Shown in pieces: positions 48,408 to 57,794 of a stretch of DNA of 64,000 nt. Under the pieces are notes generated by a model. That model had not been told where the DNA came from and made no database searches. It was given only the letters and a program-made list of their open reading frames with translations. The stretch spans positions 1 through 64,000 of the forward strand of contig CDRNVI010000033.1 of NCBI GenBank assembly GCA_977017575.1, read 5' to 3'. This stretch comes from Paramoeba atlantica. Taxonomy: Eukaryota; Discosea. The number at the start of each line of letters is the position of its first letter. The stretch's first letter is position 1. Made by a program: the position numbers and the translations under genes.

Positions 48408-50537
48408 ATGAACACAGATGCGGACGGTGATGTTCCTTTGCACCAGCTTGCTGCCAGTCTCTTGCTAGGGAAAGGTCGATGCTGGTGTGGAGCTCGTCTT
48501 ACAAAAGATACACGTTCAAAGAGAACCAGGTGTACGCATTCCGATTTATATGAGAGCGATGCTACAACTACTGAAAGTCATTCACATGACGAAGCAAAGA
48601 CACTTCTAGATGAATTCCATGTAGCGAGGACTCACCCATTACTACCTCTAATGAAGAAATGCGACACGTGCAAGTTGGGGAGATCATTTCGTTTCGGTCA
48701 CGCTCTACTCAGACTCAGAACCCGAAAACCTGATTACCCGCTGGATAGTAGTTGGGTTCGAAATAAAGTCATTGATGAATTTTATCACTTCGATCGAGCA
48801 GTGTTACATGCTAGAGGGAAGACACTGAACTATTCGAATATATCCCGTTATTCAGGTGATACAAGTGTAAATCGTGCCCGTATGACATTTCCCATACTCA
48901 GAGAGCCACCTTTCTTTCTCACTGAACGGATACGCCAATTAAAAGATAATGGCCGGATAGAAGTCATGTGGAAGGATAGACATAGTGAGAAGGAACGACG
49001 TGAGAAAGTAGACTTTTTGTGCTGGACACATCTTGCTCAGGTAGATACGGACAGAGGTTCAACGAAAGCAACCTTATACAACCTCTGTGCAACATCTCCA
49101 GGCGTCTTGCACTCTCGATTCCTTGACAAAAATACGTTATTCTTTCTTCCCCACTCCATAACTTTTGATCCTCTTACCGTAAGAAAGTGGAAAGTACGAA
49201 CACCGGAAAAAATGGAACACAATTTACCCCAAACCGGGTCCCTGTTCCCTACCGACGTGCCCACAAGATATTTTATTAAGATATCGCTAGAAGACAACTC
49301 GGATACAGTACGTGACGTCAGCTACTGTGACATAAGCCCTCTAGTGAAGCGCCCACACTGTTTCACATGCTGTAGCGTAGATTCCAGAAAAGAAAATTCC
49401 AATCAGGACACAAACTCGAATTCATCTTGGATGCTCCTTGCAGGTGAGTTCTTTCACCCAGAAAATACATCATCGTCTCCCACCCATCTAGGGGTAGCGT
49501 ACCTTGACGTGCGCAATAATGAGGCGACCCTCCGGAGTTGTTTAGGGCTCAGTCAAGCGACCGAATATGACGTGGTTGCCTCCATTGAGCTCGCAATGGA
49601 TAGTGATACCGTTCTCGTTGCTCTTCGCTACGGAGGTGTGTTCGTTTTATGCCAGGGTTGTTTGATAAAACATATTCCCACGGACGGGATGCAGGCTCCG
49701 TTAGCGCGATGTCTTCCCATTGACACTTTCCACGTTGCGGTACAATGGACCTCAGGGGTGGTTGCGGATGCCACGTTGTTATACACTTCCCAGCCGTGGG
49801 CTACGTTTGCTGAGCATACCGCCCGATCGAATCAACATCTCAGCACTTTTTTACTAGGCAACCCGAGCCCCGCGTTGCATCAGGGTGTGAATCTTCCGTA
49901 CTTTCACCCGATACCATTTCAGCATTTTACAGTAGAAACATCACCCTTGGCAGAGGAGGAGGCACGTGCGAATAACTCAGAGGAGGATTCTAGCATGGAA
50001 GCATTATCATCCATCATGCGATACGTTCTGTGTATTGCGAATATGGAGAAACTGCACGACGTTCCGAGGAGTACGAATCAATTTCTTCTGGGTACGTATG
50101 GTGGAGAGATCTATAAACGTAGTATCCATGGACAGCCTGAAAAGGTAATGGCGGTAAACACGGTTTACGAAGATGATGAGAAGGAACGGGTGCGCCAGAG
50201 AGCGAAAGAGTCAGAGTCAACGACGAACGACGAAACCACTACTTTCGAATTGGATTTTCTACATGATACTACTATACCATGTGGTGAGCATTTTCAAATT
50301 CCTGAAGAAGAGAAAAAGCGTCGGTTCGAGATTTGTTTTGCTTCTACCAATGATGCCATTCAAGGATCTTCGAATAGTCATAGTAAACAGGACAAAAGCC
50401 ATTTCTTTTCAAATATAGGCAATTCATCGATCGAACATTTAGCCGCATATCCTTTATTGGAGAATTCTCTACAAAACTACACTCATCGTGTGTGTGCCAT
50501 ACTCAGTTGTGGAATCGCCATTATATTTTCAACGTGA
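48408..50537 (+). CDS. Protein of unknown function with N-terminal Cys motif and possible beta-propeller
   Basis: The 709-residue protein has a Cys-containing N-terminus (CWCGARLTK..., then 'KKCDTCKLGR' at about 84-93), a charged middle, and from about 340 segments with alternating beta-like strands ('WMLLAGEFFHPEN', 'LGVAYLDVRNNEATLRSC', 'VLVALRYGGVFVLCQGC') that might be propeller blades. The last 130 residues are acidic/basic low-complexity with a hydrophobic end. No catalytic or TM motif is recognised. It may be a transcription-complex subunit, but this is a guess. Confidence 0.65.
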   Translation: MNTDADGDVPLHQLAASLLLGKGRCWCGARLTKDTRSKRTRCTHSDLYESDATTTESHSHDEAKTLLDEFHVARTHPLLPLMKKCDTCKLGRSFRFGHALLRLRTRKPDYPLDSSWVRNKVIDEFYHFDRAVLHARGKTLNYSNISRYSGDTSVNRARMTFPILREPPFFLTERIRQLKDNGRIEVMWKDRHSEKERREKVDFLCWTHLAQVDTDRGSTKATLYNLCATSPGVLHSRFLDKNTLFFLPHSITFDPLTVRKWKVRTPEKMEHNLPQTGSLFPTDVPTRYFIKISLEDNSDTVRDVSYCDISPLVKRPHCFTCCSVDSRKENSNQDTNSNSSWMLLAGEFFHPENTSSSPTHLGVAYLDVRNNEATLRSCLGLSQATEYDVVASIELAMDSDTVLVALRYGGVFVLCQGCLIKHIPTDGMQAPLARCLPIDTFHVAVQWTSGVVADATLLYTSQPWATFAEHTARSNQHLSTFLLGNPSPALHQGVNLPYFHPIPFQHFTVETSPLAEEEARANNSEEDSSMEALSSIMRYVLCIANMEKLHDVPRSTNQFLLGTYGGEIYKRSIHGQPEKVMAVNTVYEDDEKERVRQRAKESESTTNDETTTFELDFLHDTTIPCGEHFQIPEEEKKRRFEICFASTNDAIQGSSNSHSKQDKSHFFSNIGNSSIEHLAAYPLLENSLQNYTHRVCAILSCGIAIIFST

Positions 50538-50776
50538 CATCTTGAAAGCACTACATGGGTGTCTAAAAGGTTGTACATTGCAAAGTTTGTAAAGTTGAAT
50601 AGCAAATTTATAAAGTTCCTAATAAAAAAGTTCCTACAAACCCAACAAGGAAGTTCCGAATAAAAAAAACTTATTTCTGATCTTTTAACAACACCACATA
50701 AGAAAACTTACGTCTGCGTACATGGTTCTTCGTAAAAAATAAGTACTTCATTTTACAAAACACAAAACTCTGCTTA

Positions 50777-51679
50777 ATGTTTGAGGCCACTGTGGAGCAG
50801 TCTGATCTATGGAAAAGAGTCCTCGAACCGGTAAAGGAAGTCGTGTTGGACGCGAACCTTGAATGCTCACCATCTGGCATTCAGCTTCAGGCTATGGACC
50901 CGAGTCATGTTTCCCTCGTTACGCTTCTTCTCCGCAGTGAGGGGTTCAAGCAATACAGCTGCAGCCGAAATGTAAACCTTGGCATTAATCTCAGCAACAT
51001 GTCAAAAATTCTAAAATGCGCGAACAAAGACGACAGTGTCACCCTGCGCTACGAAGGTCAGGACGCTTTGACTTTTCTTGTCGAAAGTTCCGGACATGAG
51101 AAAGTGTCCGAGTTCGTCATGAGGCTGATGGAAATCGAAGGAGAGAGTTTGGGCATTCCGGAACAAACCTACAGCGCAACGATCTCAATGGGATCTTCAG
51201 ATTTCTCCAAGTTATGCCGGGACATGATGACATTCGGGGAAAGTGTTCAAATCTCCGTCGCTAAGGACCATGTAAAGTTCACCACGAGAGGGGACTTTGG
51301 ACAGGGCTCCACGACCGTACGCCCTACGATTGCTGCTGACCTGACTCGAACCACTGTCAAGCAAGAACAAGGTGTGAAACAGGAGCCCGGTACCCAGGAG
51401 GATACAAAAGAAGGCATCCTACCTGAGGCTATCCAGAATGAGACAGGTCCGAGTAAAAATGCCGTGCTCCTGTCTACCGACGAAGAAGTTTGTTTGAACT
51501 TTGCATTGAAGAACTTGGTGAATTTTACCAAAGCAAGTGGGCTTTCTGACAGGGTCACGCTTCGCATTGCGATGAATGAGCCGTTACAAGTGGAATATAA
51601 GATTGAAAACTTTGGCTACATGAGATTTTACTTGGCTCCGAAAGTAGATGACGAGGCTGATCTTCCACCGAACATTTAG
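50777..51679 (+). CDS. PCNA: Proliferating cell nuclear antigen (PCNA)
   Basis: The 300-residue protein shows the sliding-clamp opening 'MFEATVEQSDLWKRVLEPVKE', 'GIQLQAMDPSHVSLVTLLLRSEGF', 'LGINLSNMSKILKCA', and the C-terminal 'PLQVEYKIENFGYMRFYLAPK'. It encircles DNA as a trimer in replication and repair. It is about 40 residues longer than animal PCNA because of an insertion at about 185-235, before 'VCLNFALKNLVNF'. The insertion has two SUMO-consensus Lys sites in tandem: VKQE at Lys195 and Lys201. A comparable insertion exists in trypanosomatid PCNAs, which supports the kinetoplastid assignment. Confidence 0.97.
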   Translation: MFEATVEQSDLWKRVLEPVKEVVLDANLECSPSGIQLQAMDPSHVSLVTLLLRSEGFKQYSCSRNVNLGINLSNMSKILKCANKDDSVTLRYEGQDALTFLVESSGHEKVSEFVMRLMEIEGESLGIPEQTYSATISMGSSDFSKLCRDMMTFGESVQISVAKDHVKFTTRGDFGQGSTTVRPTIAADLTRTTVKQEQGVKQEPGTQEDTKEGILPEAIQNETGPSKNAVLLSTDEEVCLNFALKNLVNFTKASGLSDRVTLRIAMNEPLQVEYKIENFGYMRFYLAPKVDDEADLPPNI

Positions 51680-52121
51680 TAGTAAATTTTAGTAGTTTAG
51701 AGCAGCGTAGCGAGATGTCCGGATCGCAATATCATGGTCTGTGTAATGGATAGGACAGATGAGAGTTGTATGAATGAAGATTAACACGCTTGATTAAATA
51801 TGAAATTAGGAAAGAAAGTTTTAACATTGGTGACGATGCAAAACTCAACTAGGTATCGTGTACTGTACAGAGTTTTCTATTACCAAGCACTGAGCTCATA
51901 CTGTAGCAAGAAGAGTTTGTTGTTTTTACGCATTAGAGCCGAAATACTCTTCCGTGTTGTTGGAGTCATTTATTTGATACGTTGAAATGGTATTTTTTTC
52001 TCGTTTTCCACTCTAAATGATTGAGTGAATAGCGATTTCAAATTTTCTTACACTTCACATTCGATAGAAAAACTTTCGTCAAATTTCATGCTTAGGATCT
52101 AACGCCTGGAGATCGAGATAA
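51680..52121. other. Intergenic region, no convincing gene
   Basis: A short frame (51800-51985, 61 residues) has a basic, Tyr/Leu-rich peptide without known features; I treat it as noise. The words 'agtagtaaattttagtagttta' follow the PCNA stop. No RNA gene is seen. Confidence 0.35.
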
Positions 52122-52919
52122 ATGCTACGACTTACATTATCCTTTCGTTACCCTCGGCTACTGCGGAAAAGAGCTGTCAGGTCGAAGTCTAAATCTTCTC
52201 CTCCATCCCCAATTGCAACTGAATTGCGCTTGATTTTAGACCAGGTGGCTGCGGAAGCCCAAGAACGGAAATATAAAGGAGAGACGCTAGACATAGAGTA
52301 CGTCCATCGCAGGGCGCAAGAAAAGTTGTATGAGAAAAGAATGGGTCATGCTTCTCCCTCCGCACTTGCCCCAAATGGTCTTCTCGTCCCTCCGGCACCT
52401 ATCCACAACCTACGCAGAATATATCCTTTGGAACATTTATACAAGGGTGACTTGTGGCCGCAATCTAGAGCACGCCCTTTGTTTCCAGATGATGCTGATG
52501 AGGAACTCATAGATGCGAGTGATGAGTTTGTGCACTGGGAAATAGAGTGTATGCGATACCTCAGAGAAAATGAGTTGGCTCTGCGGAAATCGCTACCATT
52601 CTTAAAGGAGGTATGGGCGGCACTCTCCCTTCGACTAAAAGATGCTGAGCAGCGGTACATCGCAGCGAGAAACAAAATTTTGGGCCTTAGACTTGTTTCG
52701 TTTGAGGCGTATGTTTCTTCTGAACAGCGTCTGAAAGAGGTCAGGGATATGTGCGCCGAGACTTACCAAGCCCAGTATCGCGACGGATGGTTTGATCCAC
52801 GTGAGATAAAGAGCAGTGCGTCCATAAAATTTTTAAAATTGTCACAAAAAGATTTTTTGACATACGTTGATGAATTAAATTTACGGAGGTCAGTATCGTC
52901 CAGCGAATTCTTGGAGTAG
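52122..52919 (+). CDS. Probable mitochondrial helical protein, function unknown
   Basis: The 265-residue protein starts with a strongly basic N-terminus without acidic residues for the first 35 positions (MLRLTLSFRYPRLLRKRAVRS), a good mitochondrial presequence candidate. The rest is hydrophilic and helical, with a Pro-rich turn (about 80-100) and 'RRIYPLEHLYKGDLWPQSRARPLFP'. Length and basic-helical plan fit kinetoplastid-specific mitoribosomal or RNA-processing proteins, but no family is recognised. Confidence 0.65.
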   Translation: MLRLTLSFRYPRLLRKRAVRSKSKSSPPSPIATELRLILDQVAAEAQERKYKGETLDIEYVHRRAQEKLYEKRMGHASPSALAPNGLLVPPAPIHNLRRIYPLEHLYKGDLWPQSRARPLFPDDADEELIDASDEFVHWEIECMRYLRENELALRKSLPFLKEVWAALSLRLKDAEQRYIAARNKILGLRLVSFEAYVSSEQRLKEVRDMCAETYQAQYRDGWFDPREIKSSASIKFLKLSQKDFLTYVDELNLRRSVSSSEFLE

Positions 52920-53135
52920 TGAATATTTTTTTATTTCGCACAGGACATGCAATGCTGCTGTACAGCGTGTTCTCCGGAACTCTACAGTAAATTCATCAGT
53001 CATAAAAATAAGGATTTAAATATATCAGTGATTATTACTGATAAAGACTTTATCCTTATTAACAATAAAGGTAGTATATAGATGTACAAGTTACACGATA
53101 TACTTTCAACTGGCATTATTAGTACGTAATAAAAA

Positions 53136-53924
53136 ATGCATATTCCACTTGAGATTGTAGGATCTAGATTAGCGGATACTTCTTCATCCCAGGCACCACG
53201 ACGCGCCAGGGCGCATAAAATTGAGGCGTCACTTCTTCCCCTCGAATATCAATTAGATCGTTTCCTGCATACCGTTGAACATAGAGACCCGATGTGGAAT
53301 GATTCCACACCAGGGTGTGCATGGAATGGCGTGCGGTGTGACGATTCTGGGCATATTGAAGCCATTGATTGGGATTCGTGGGGAGACAGAGGGCATCGAA
53401 AGCCATTGACTGGTTTTTTGAACTGGGCCTTCCTTCCTCGAAGCGTTCGATCCTTGCGCCTTGGGAGTAATCAATTGAGCAGTGCCACCTCTAGTACAAA
53501 GCAGTGCTACAACAGCGTGGAGATAACAGTTGATTTAAGATGCCTTCTCCATGAAATTAAAGTCTTTGAGCTCGGCGGGAATAAATTTACAGGTGGGTTA
53601 GATCTGACGGCCCTGCCATCGCAATTGCGTATTCTGTATTTGGAAACTAATATTTTCAGTGGTGAAATAGATTTAACGACTCTTCCCTCAAGTCTTCGTG
53701 AACTTGGACTTTGTCGTAACAAGTTATCAGGGTCACTCGATCTTACTCAACTTACTGAAGGTATTTATCGTTTATGGCTTCAGACTAACAAATTCGAAGG
53801 TGTTGCAGACTTAAGATCCCTCCCCAAGAGCATGAAATTGATCAATGTCCAAGACAATGCATGGAAAGTTATAGCACCAAAGCTAGGCTTTGAGTATAAA
53901 CACGGAGCCTATTGTTCGACCTAG
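53136..53924 (+). CDS. Soluble leucine-rich-repeat protein (paralogue of 26601-27362)
   Basis: The 262-residue protein lacks a signal peptide. It has the same plan as the LRR gene at 26601: a cap with 'LDRFLHTVEHRDPMWN' and 'GCAWNGVRCDDSGHIEAIDWDSW', then LRRs ('LPRSVRSLRLGSNQLS', 'LPSQLRILYLETNIFSGEIDLT', 'LPSSLRELGLCRNKLSGSLDLT'). The spacer between the first and second repeats contains a Ser/Thr-rich insertion. The C-terminus ends shortly after the last repeat with 'GFEYKHGAYCST', without a GPI-signal-like tail. It is immediately followed by a repeat-rich region. Confidence 0.75.
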   Translation: MHIPLEIVGSRLADTSSSQAPRRARAHKIEASLLPLEYQLDRFLHTVEHRDPMWNDSTPGCAWNGVRCDDSGHIEAIDWDSWGDRGHRKPLTGFLNWAFLPRSVRSLRLGSNQLSSATSSTKQCYNSVEITVDLRCLLHEIKVFELGGNKFTGGLDLTALPSQLRILYLETNIFSGEIDLTTLPSSLRELGLCRNKLSGSLDLTQLTEGIYRLWLQTNKFEGVADLRSLPKSMKLINVQDNAWKVIAPKLGFEYKHGAYCST

Positions 53925-54327
53925 GCATGATCGCGCTAATAAGCCGTGATGTTTTTAAAAATAATAGCAAAAAGACTCAATATATTTAAAAATTTGAAGG
54001 ACACCCGAATAAAAGGAGGCTCGTTTATCGTTAACAACGTTTAGTGCATTTTCTTCTAGCCCAGTATCTCTACAGGATTTCTCCCTCTGTAAGAAAAATA
54101 ATAGTTCCCGGCGTTTCCCTGCCGCGGTGGCAGTAGCACTCTCGAGACTACATGTATGAGTGACGACAAACCATTTGACGGCACAATACAGAGGGGAGGC
54201 AACTGGTTATTCTGCCATATTCTGCCGATCGCTGTCTTATTCGGCGTTCCCGCCGCGAAGCGGCGAATTATTTTTCGGTGGACATATTCTTTTGAGTAAA
54301 GATCTTTCCCTTTCTCCTGCTTTTTAA

Positions 54328-54599
54328 TAAACCCTGTTCCGGGTTATTGTGCCCTCCTGCACAATAACTGGCTCTAGGCACAATAACTAAATATTGGAAA
54401 AAACCTAAAAAAAAGGGGTCGCGGCGCCTTTTTTATGGACAAACACGTTCATGTGCAGAATGAGTTCCATTTAACTAATGAGTTGTTGAACAAACAACGT
54501 TAATTTCAAGAAAATGGGAATAAAAAACCCACACTTCCACTTATTGTGCCCCCCTGCACAATAAGTAGCTCTAGGCACAATAACCCGGAACAGGGTTTA
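54328..54599. mobile_element. 272-bp MITE with perfect 26-bp terminal inverted repeats
   Basis: Bases 54328-54353 (start taaaccctgttccgggttat) are the exact reverse complement of 54574-54599. The ends are TA-bounded. Just inside the arms, 'ctgcacaata' and 'gctctaggcacaataa' repeat at both sides, giving subterminal direct repeats. No ORF spans it. The TA target and size fit a Tc1/mariner-derived non-autonomous element. Confidence 0.85.
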
Positions 54600-54852
54600 A
54601 ACCCCCCGCACACTTATTAGAGGGCTGAAACCTGGAGGACCTTGTCACTTATCAGGTGGGATCGGTCGGGATCGGCGCTTGAGTAGCTTCTTATGATACT
54701 GTATTTTTTAATCTTCCTTTATTTATCTCCTTTTCGTTCAGTTATCTTACAAATACATTTTTATGTGTGCCTGATAACTTGCGCGCTCTGTGACTTGGGC
54801 GCTACACTTATAGTTCTTTTGTCCCATTCCAAAGGTGTGACCCCACCCCTAA

Positions 54853-54889
54853 TTTAGGCTCTTCGTCAAGCGTAGTGGTTGTTTTCAAC
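54853..54889. repeat. Half copy of the palindromic repeat seen at 15248-15350
   Basis: The sequence 'tttaggctcttcgtcaagcg' followed by 'tagtggttgttttcaac' matches the inverted arms of 15248-15350 with a few differences. Only one arm is present here. It supplies the stop codon and last codons of the minus-strand RRM-like frame, so the frame appears to have been captured by, or truncated at, the repeat. Confidence 0.6.
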
Positions 54890-55312
54890 ATGAATGAGTA
54901 ACATGAGTTGCTTTTTGATTTTTCCTTTTAGATGCACTTGCATGCATCGGCATGCGTGTTCAGCACGTTTCGCCTGTTCAATTGTTTCATAACAAACAAA
55001 GACGAGATGTTTGTTAGACAGAAGGGTCATTTTGCCAATCGTTCCGAAGGACGAAAAAAACGTTCGAAAACTTTCCTTGCCCACCTCCACAGGAATACAT
55101 TTCACGGTGATCGAAAAGGGATCGAGATCCGTGTACTCGGACTCCAACGACTTTTTTGCCTTTTTAACTTCAAGTTCCGTATTTTTGACTTTCTCTTTGC
55201 TCTTAATTAATTGTATTGAGGGCCACACAGCCTTTTTAGGGGAATTGCTTTCTTCAGATTTGCTCATGTAAACCCCCCGCACACTTATTATTCCGGATTT
55301 TTTCGCACCCAT
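54866..55312 (-). CDS. RRM-like protein on the minus strand inside the repeat nest
   Basis: The minus-strand frame encodes 148 residues; an internal ATG (complement of 55264-55266) would give 133, and the first residues derive from a repeat. Residues about 65-140 resemble an RNA recognition motif: 'FSITVKCIPVEVGKESFRTFFSSFGTIGKMTL' followed by 'NKHLVFVCYETIEQAKRAEHACR', corresponding to RNP2, the 'FG.I' turn and RNP1. The upstream part is Lys-rich. It is the only non-transposase minus-strand gene candidate in the window. It could be a transposon-carried accessory protein or a captured host RRM gene. Whether it is expressed is not known. Confidence 0.5.
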   Translation of the reverse strand: MGAKKSGIISVRGVYMSKSEESNSPKKAVWPSIQLIKSKEKVKNTELEVKKAKKSLESEYTDLDPFSITVKCIPVEVGKESFRTFFSSFGTIGKMTLLSNKHLVFVCYETIEQAKRAEHACRCMQVHLKGKIKKQLMLLIHVENNHYA

Positions 55313-55417
55313 TTTCCAGAATAATAAGTGTTTCCGGAATAATAAATGTGCGCGGAAATATTGTTCCGGAAATTTATGGCTGTGTACGTAGTAAACCTTG
55401 AAGCAAAATGAAACAAA

Positions 55418-56050
55418 ATGCTAACGTGGAGTGACGAGGAACTGTCCAATATCATTTGGATGGATGAAAAAAAATTAAGTGAATTAAAAAATTAAATGAA
55501 AAAAAAAAAGAGTGGGGGGCACATCACGTACCTCTGCCGCAAAACTGACGCTCCCAAGGAGCATCAAGGTGAATTGGACGCATGGCATGGGGGGAATGGT
55601 GTTATGGTTTGGATGTCAGCGAGCCTTAAGCATGGGTTTCACCTTCACGTTTTTCCTTCTGTTCGTTCTCAAGGAAACCGAGGTACAGTGACGGGGGCTA
55701 TTTTTGATGAAGCCATGAAGAAGCGTGGAGGGTTAATTTCTTACCTTAAGCGGTACCGTTCTAGCGTTATTGCAATGGATAACTGTACGGTGCACAATCT
55801 GGCCAGGACAAGCTTTCAAGAGACAGGAATTACTGTTCTTCCTTGGCCAGCAAAATCACCTGATCTCATGCCCGTTGAAAATTTATGGTCCATAATGGAC
55901 AATTTCAAAAATGTTTTGGCCCTTAGAAATCGTACAGAATTGGTCATTGCGATGCCACCATCAACAATCCTGCCCATACGGCATACGTTAAGAATACAGC
56001 ACATAAGTGGGAAAAACGTAGGCGCCGCGAAGCGGCGCCGAAATTTTTTT
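55418..56050 (+). pseudogene. Dead Tc1/mariner-type DDE transposase
   Basis: In one + frame, 'IIWMDEKKL' (about 55453-55479) supplies the first catalytic Asp. An in-frame TAA at about 55493-55495 follows, then from the ATG at 55496 'VIAMDNCTVHN' gives the second Asp and 'WPAKSPDLMPVENLW' the Glu, with about 32 residues between. The C-terminus runs into a 'gccgcgaagcggcg' repeat near 56024, so the last residues are chimeric. No upstream DNA-binding domain is seen. It is on the host sense strand, unlike the mariner at 1146-2369, and is not a close copy of it. Confidence 0.7.
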
Positions 56051-56570
56051 GCTTTTCACTTACGAATTCTGCCATATTCTGCCAATCACCACAGACACGT
56101 TGCCCCCCTCACAGTAAACAAGCTTTTGATTTCTTTTTATAAAATGTATCATGTATCCGTAAATATAGAAAACGTCTTCGTCGCGTATGCCCCCCATGGA
56201 CCCTCAGAGTATTGCATCCTTGTAACTAGTCACCATGTATAGTGGACGTTCATTTATATTCTTTTTGCACGTCTCCTAGCCGGCTTACCTACTGAGTTTC
56301 ATACAAAAAACTCGAAAAATTACTCCTCAAAGTTTTGAATTTGTTTTTTTGTCCCCCCTACCTGGCTGGGGGGTAGGAGGTCGCTAGAGTGAAGAAGACA
56401 ACGGATTCGGAAGCGTTTTTCGGGTCAAAAAAGGGTGTTGTACAAAGTATTTCCAAAATCGGGCACAATGCAAAGCCTGTAGGCGTGGATACGCCTCTGA
56501 ATACCACTGTACACATCACGGTGCGACATTCATAGTGTGTAAGAAACCTTTGAAAAAAATATTTTTCCTA

Positions 56571-57599
56571 ATGACTTCTGGTTATTGCCATTCGTGCCAA
56601 CGACCTTGCCGAATTGTTGTCAAGTCACCCGACTTGTCAGCTACTGAAATTCACGGAGAAGAGAAAGGTATGACTGACTCCGTACCCATCTGTGCGTGGT
56701 GTGACAGCACCGTTGTCGAAATTGTTGAAAACGAAGAAGACCGCGCGGACATGCTTTTATTCACGCAACAACGAGAAGAATCTGACAGAAGAGAACGTAG
56801 TGCGCTAAGAAATGAAAGCCACACTGATCCCGCTACCAGATTTTTTGATCCTTCAAACGTATCTGGGCTCAGAGAAAATTCGCAGGTAAATTCTCGAACA
56901 GAGGGATCAGCGACGTTTTCCTTTCAATCTACTTCCGGGGATGCTCTTCCGGGTAATATCATTAATGCTCTACAGTCCGCTATCGCTGCCGCAACCAATC
57001 AAGCGGGGAGAGAAAACCTTATACAACAAGGAGGCATTGCAACAGCAAATTTTATCATATCTGCCGAGCCGGTGGATAGCAACGGAGAAAATGTACAGGT
57101 GGCTTCGTTTTCCGCAAACTTTCCGGCGAATGGTTCATCTTCGACAGGACTCAATGCACTATTCTCTAATCTTTCTGGCATGTTTCAGAGAACAAACACA
57201 GGCTCTTTTCACACTTCCGATGGCAGAACGTTTTCTAACATGGATGAGGTATTGGCACATCTGCTGTCGGTGCATGACGTGCAGCCAAGTCCTGTTTCAG
57301 AGTCGGTCCTTGAGAAAATTAAAGGTCGCGCCCGCGCAGCGAGGAGTCAGCCCTTCTCGTCGAACTCGGGCGATACTAAAGTTGGAGAAGTGTTGTTGGA
57401 GTCATCCGTTGAGTCCAGTTCCGATGGAACTTCATCGAACCGAACATGCAGTGTGTGTATGGGCACAATGGTAGGTGAGGAACTCACAACGGATCTTGTG
57501 TGTGACCACATTTTCCATCTGGATTGTATAGTACCTTGGCTACAGCATCAGCAGACCTGCCCTGTTTGCCGAAGAAATATTGAGCAACCGAATGGTTGA
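56571..57599 (+). CDS. RING-H2 E3 ubiquitin ligase with N-terminal zinc ribbon (RNF126/RNF115-like)
   Basis: From the ATG at 56571 the protein has 342 residues. An N-terminal Cys4 zinc module (YCHSCQRPC ... ICAWC, about 4-45) is followed by a low-complexity middle rich in Ser/Asn/Gly. The C-terminal RING-H2 finger (about 293-335) has CSVC, CDHIFHLDCIVPWL and CPVCRR. This is the RNF126/RNF115 plan (N-terminal zinc finger, disordered middle, C-terminal RING), enzymes that act in quality control and trafficking. The frame is open upstream to 56388 with further Cys/His residues but no ATG (see findings). The next gene downstream encodes an NZF membrane protein. Confidence 0.8.
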   Translation: MTSGYCHSCQRPCRIVVKSPDLSATEIHGEEKGMTDSVPICAWCDSTVVEIVENEEDRADMLLFTQQREESDRRERSALRNESHTDPATRFFDPSNVSGLRENSQVNSRTEGSATFSFQSTSGDALPGNIINALQSAIAAATNQAGRENLIQQGGIATANFIISAEPVDSNGENVQVASFSANFPANGSSSTGLNALFSNLSGMFQRTNTGSFHTSDGRTFSNMDEVLAHLLSVHDVQPSPVSESVLEKIKGRARAARSQPFSSNSGDTKVGEVLLESSVESSSDGTSSNRTCSVCMGTMVGEELTTDLVCDHIFHLDCIVPWLQHQQTCPVCRRNIEQPNG

Positions 57600-57794
57600 T
57601 TCAAGGTTCTTATTTATTATACGTTTGACGACATGTTTTCACGACATTGTCTTCTTTTCTAATGCGACAATAAAGGAAAACTATTTTTGTGTTTGATTTC
57701 CACTTTTATGACTTCCTACAACTCAGAAACATAGTCCCACCAACCTCCCATTCTTATCTCAAACTAAACCACAACACATTCTCCCCCCCTTTCC

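Larger units (their letters stand above)
53925..56570. other. 2.6-kb nest of repeats and transposon remnants
   Basis: No convincing host gene on the + strand. Components are listed separately: a MITE with 26-bp terminal inverted repeats, a half-palindrome shared with 15248-15350, a minus-strand RRM-like frame, and a dead DDE transposase. Additional features are an 18-bp direct repeat 'attctgccatattctgcc' at 54209-54226 and 56066-56083, a 'gccgcgaagcggcg' palindrome near 54254 and again near 56024, and 'aaccccccgcacacttatta' in direct orientation at 54600-54619 and 55270-55289. The last 180 bases before the RING gene are an in-frame Cys/His-rich open stretch without ATG. Confidence 0.7.
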
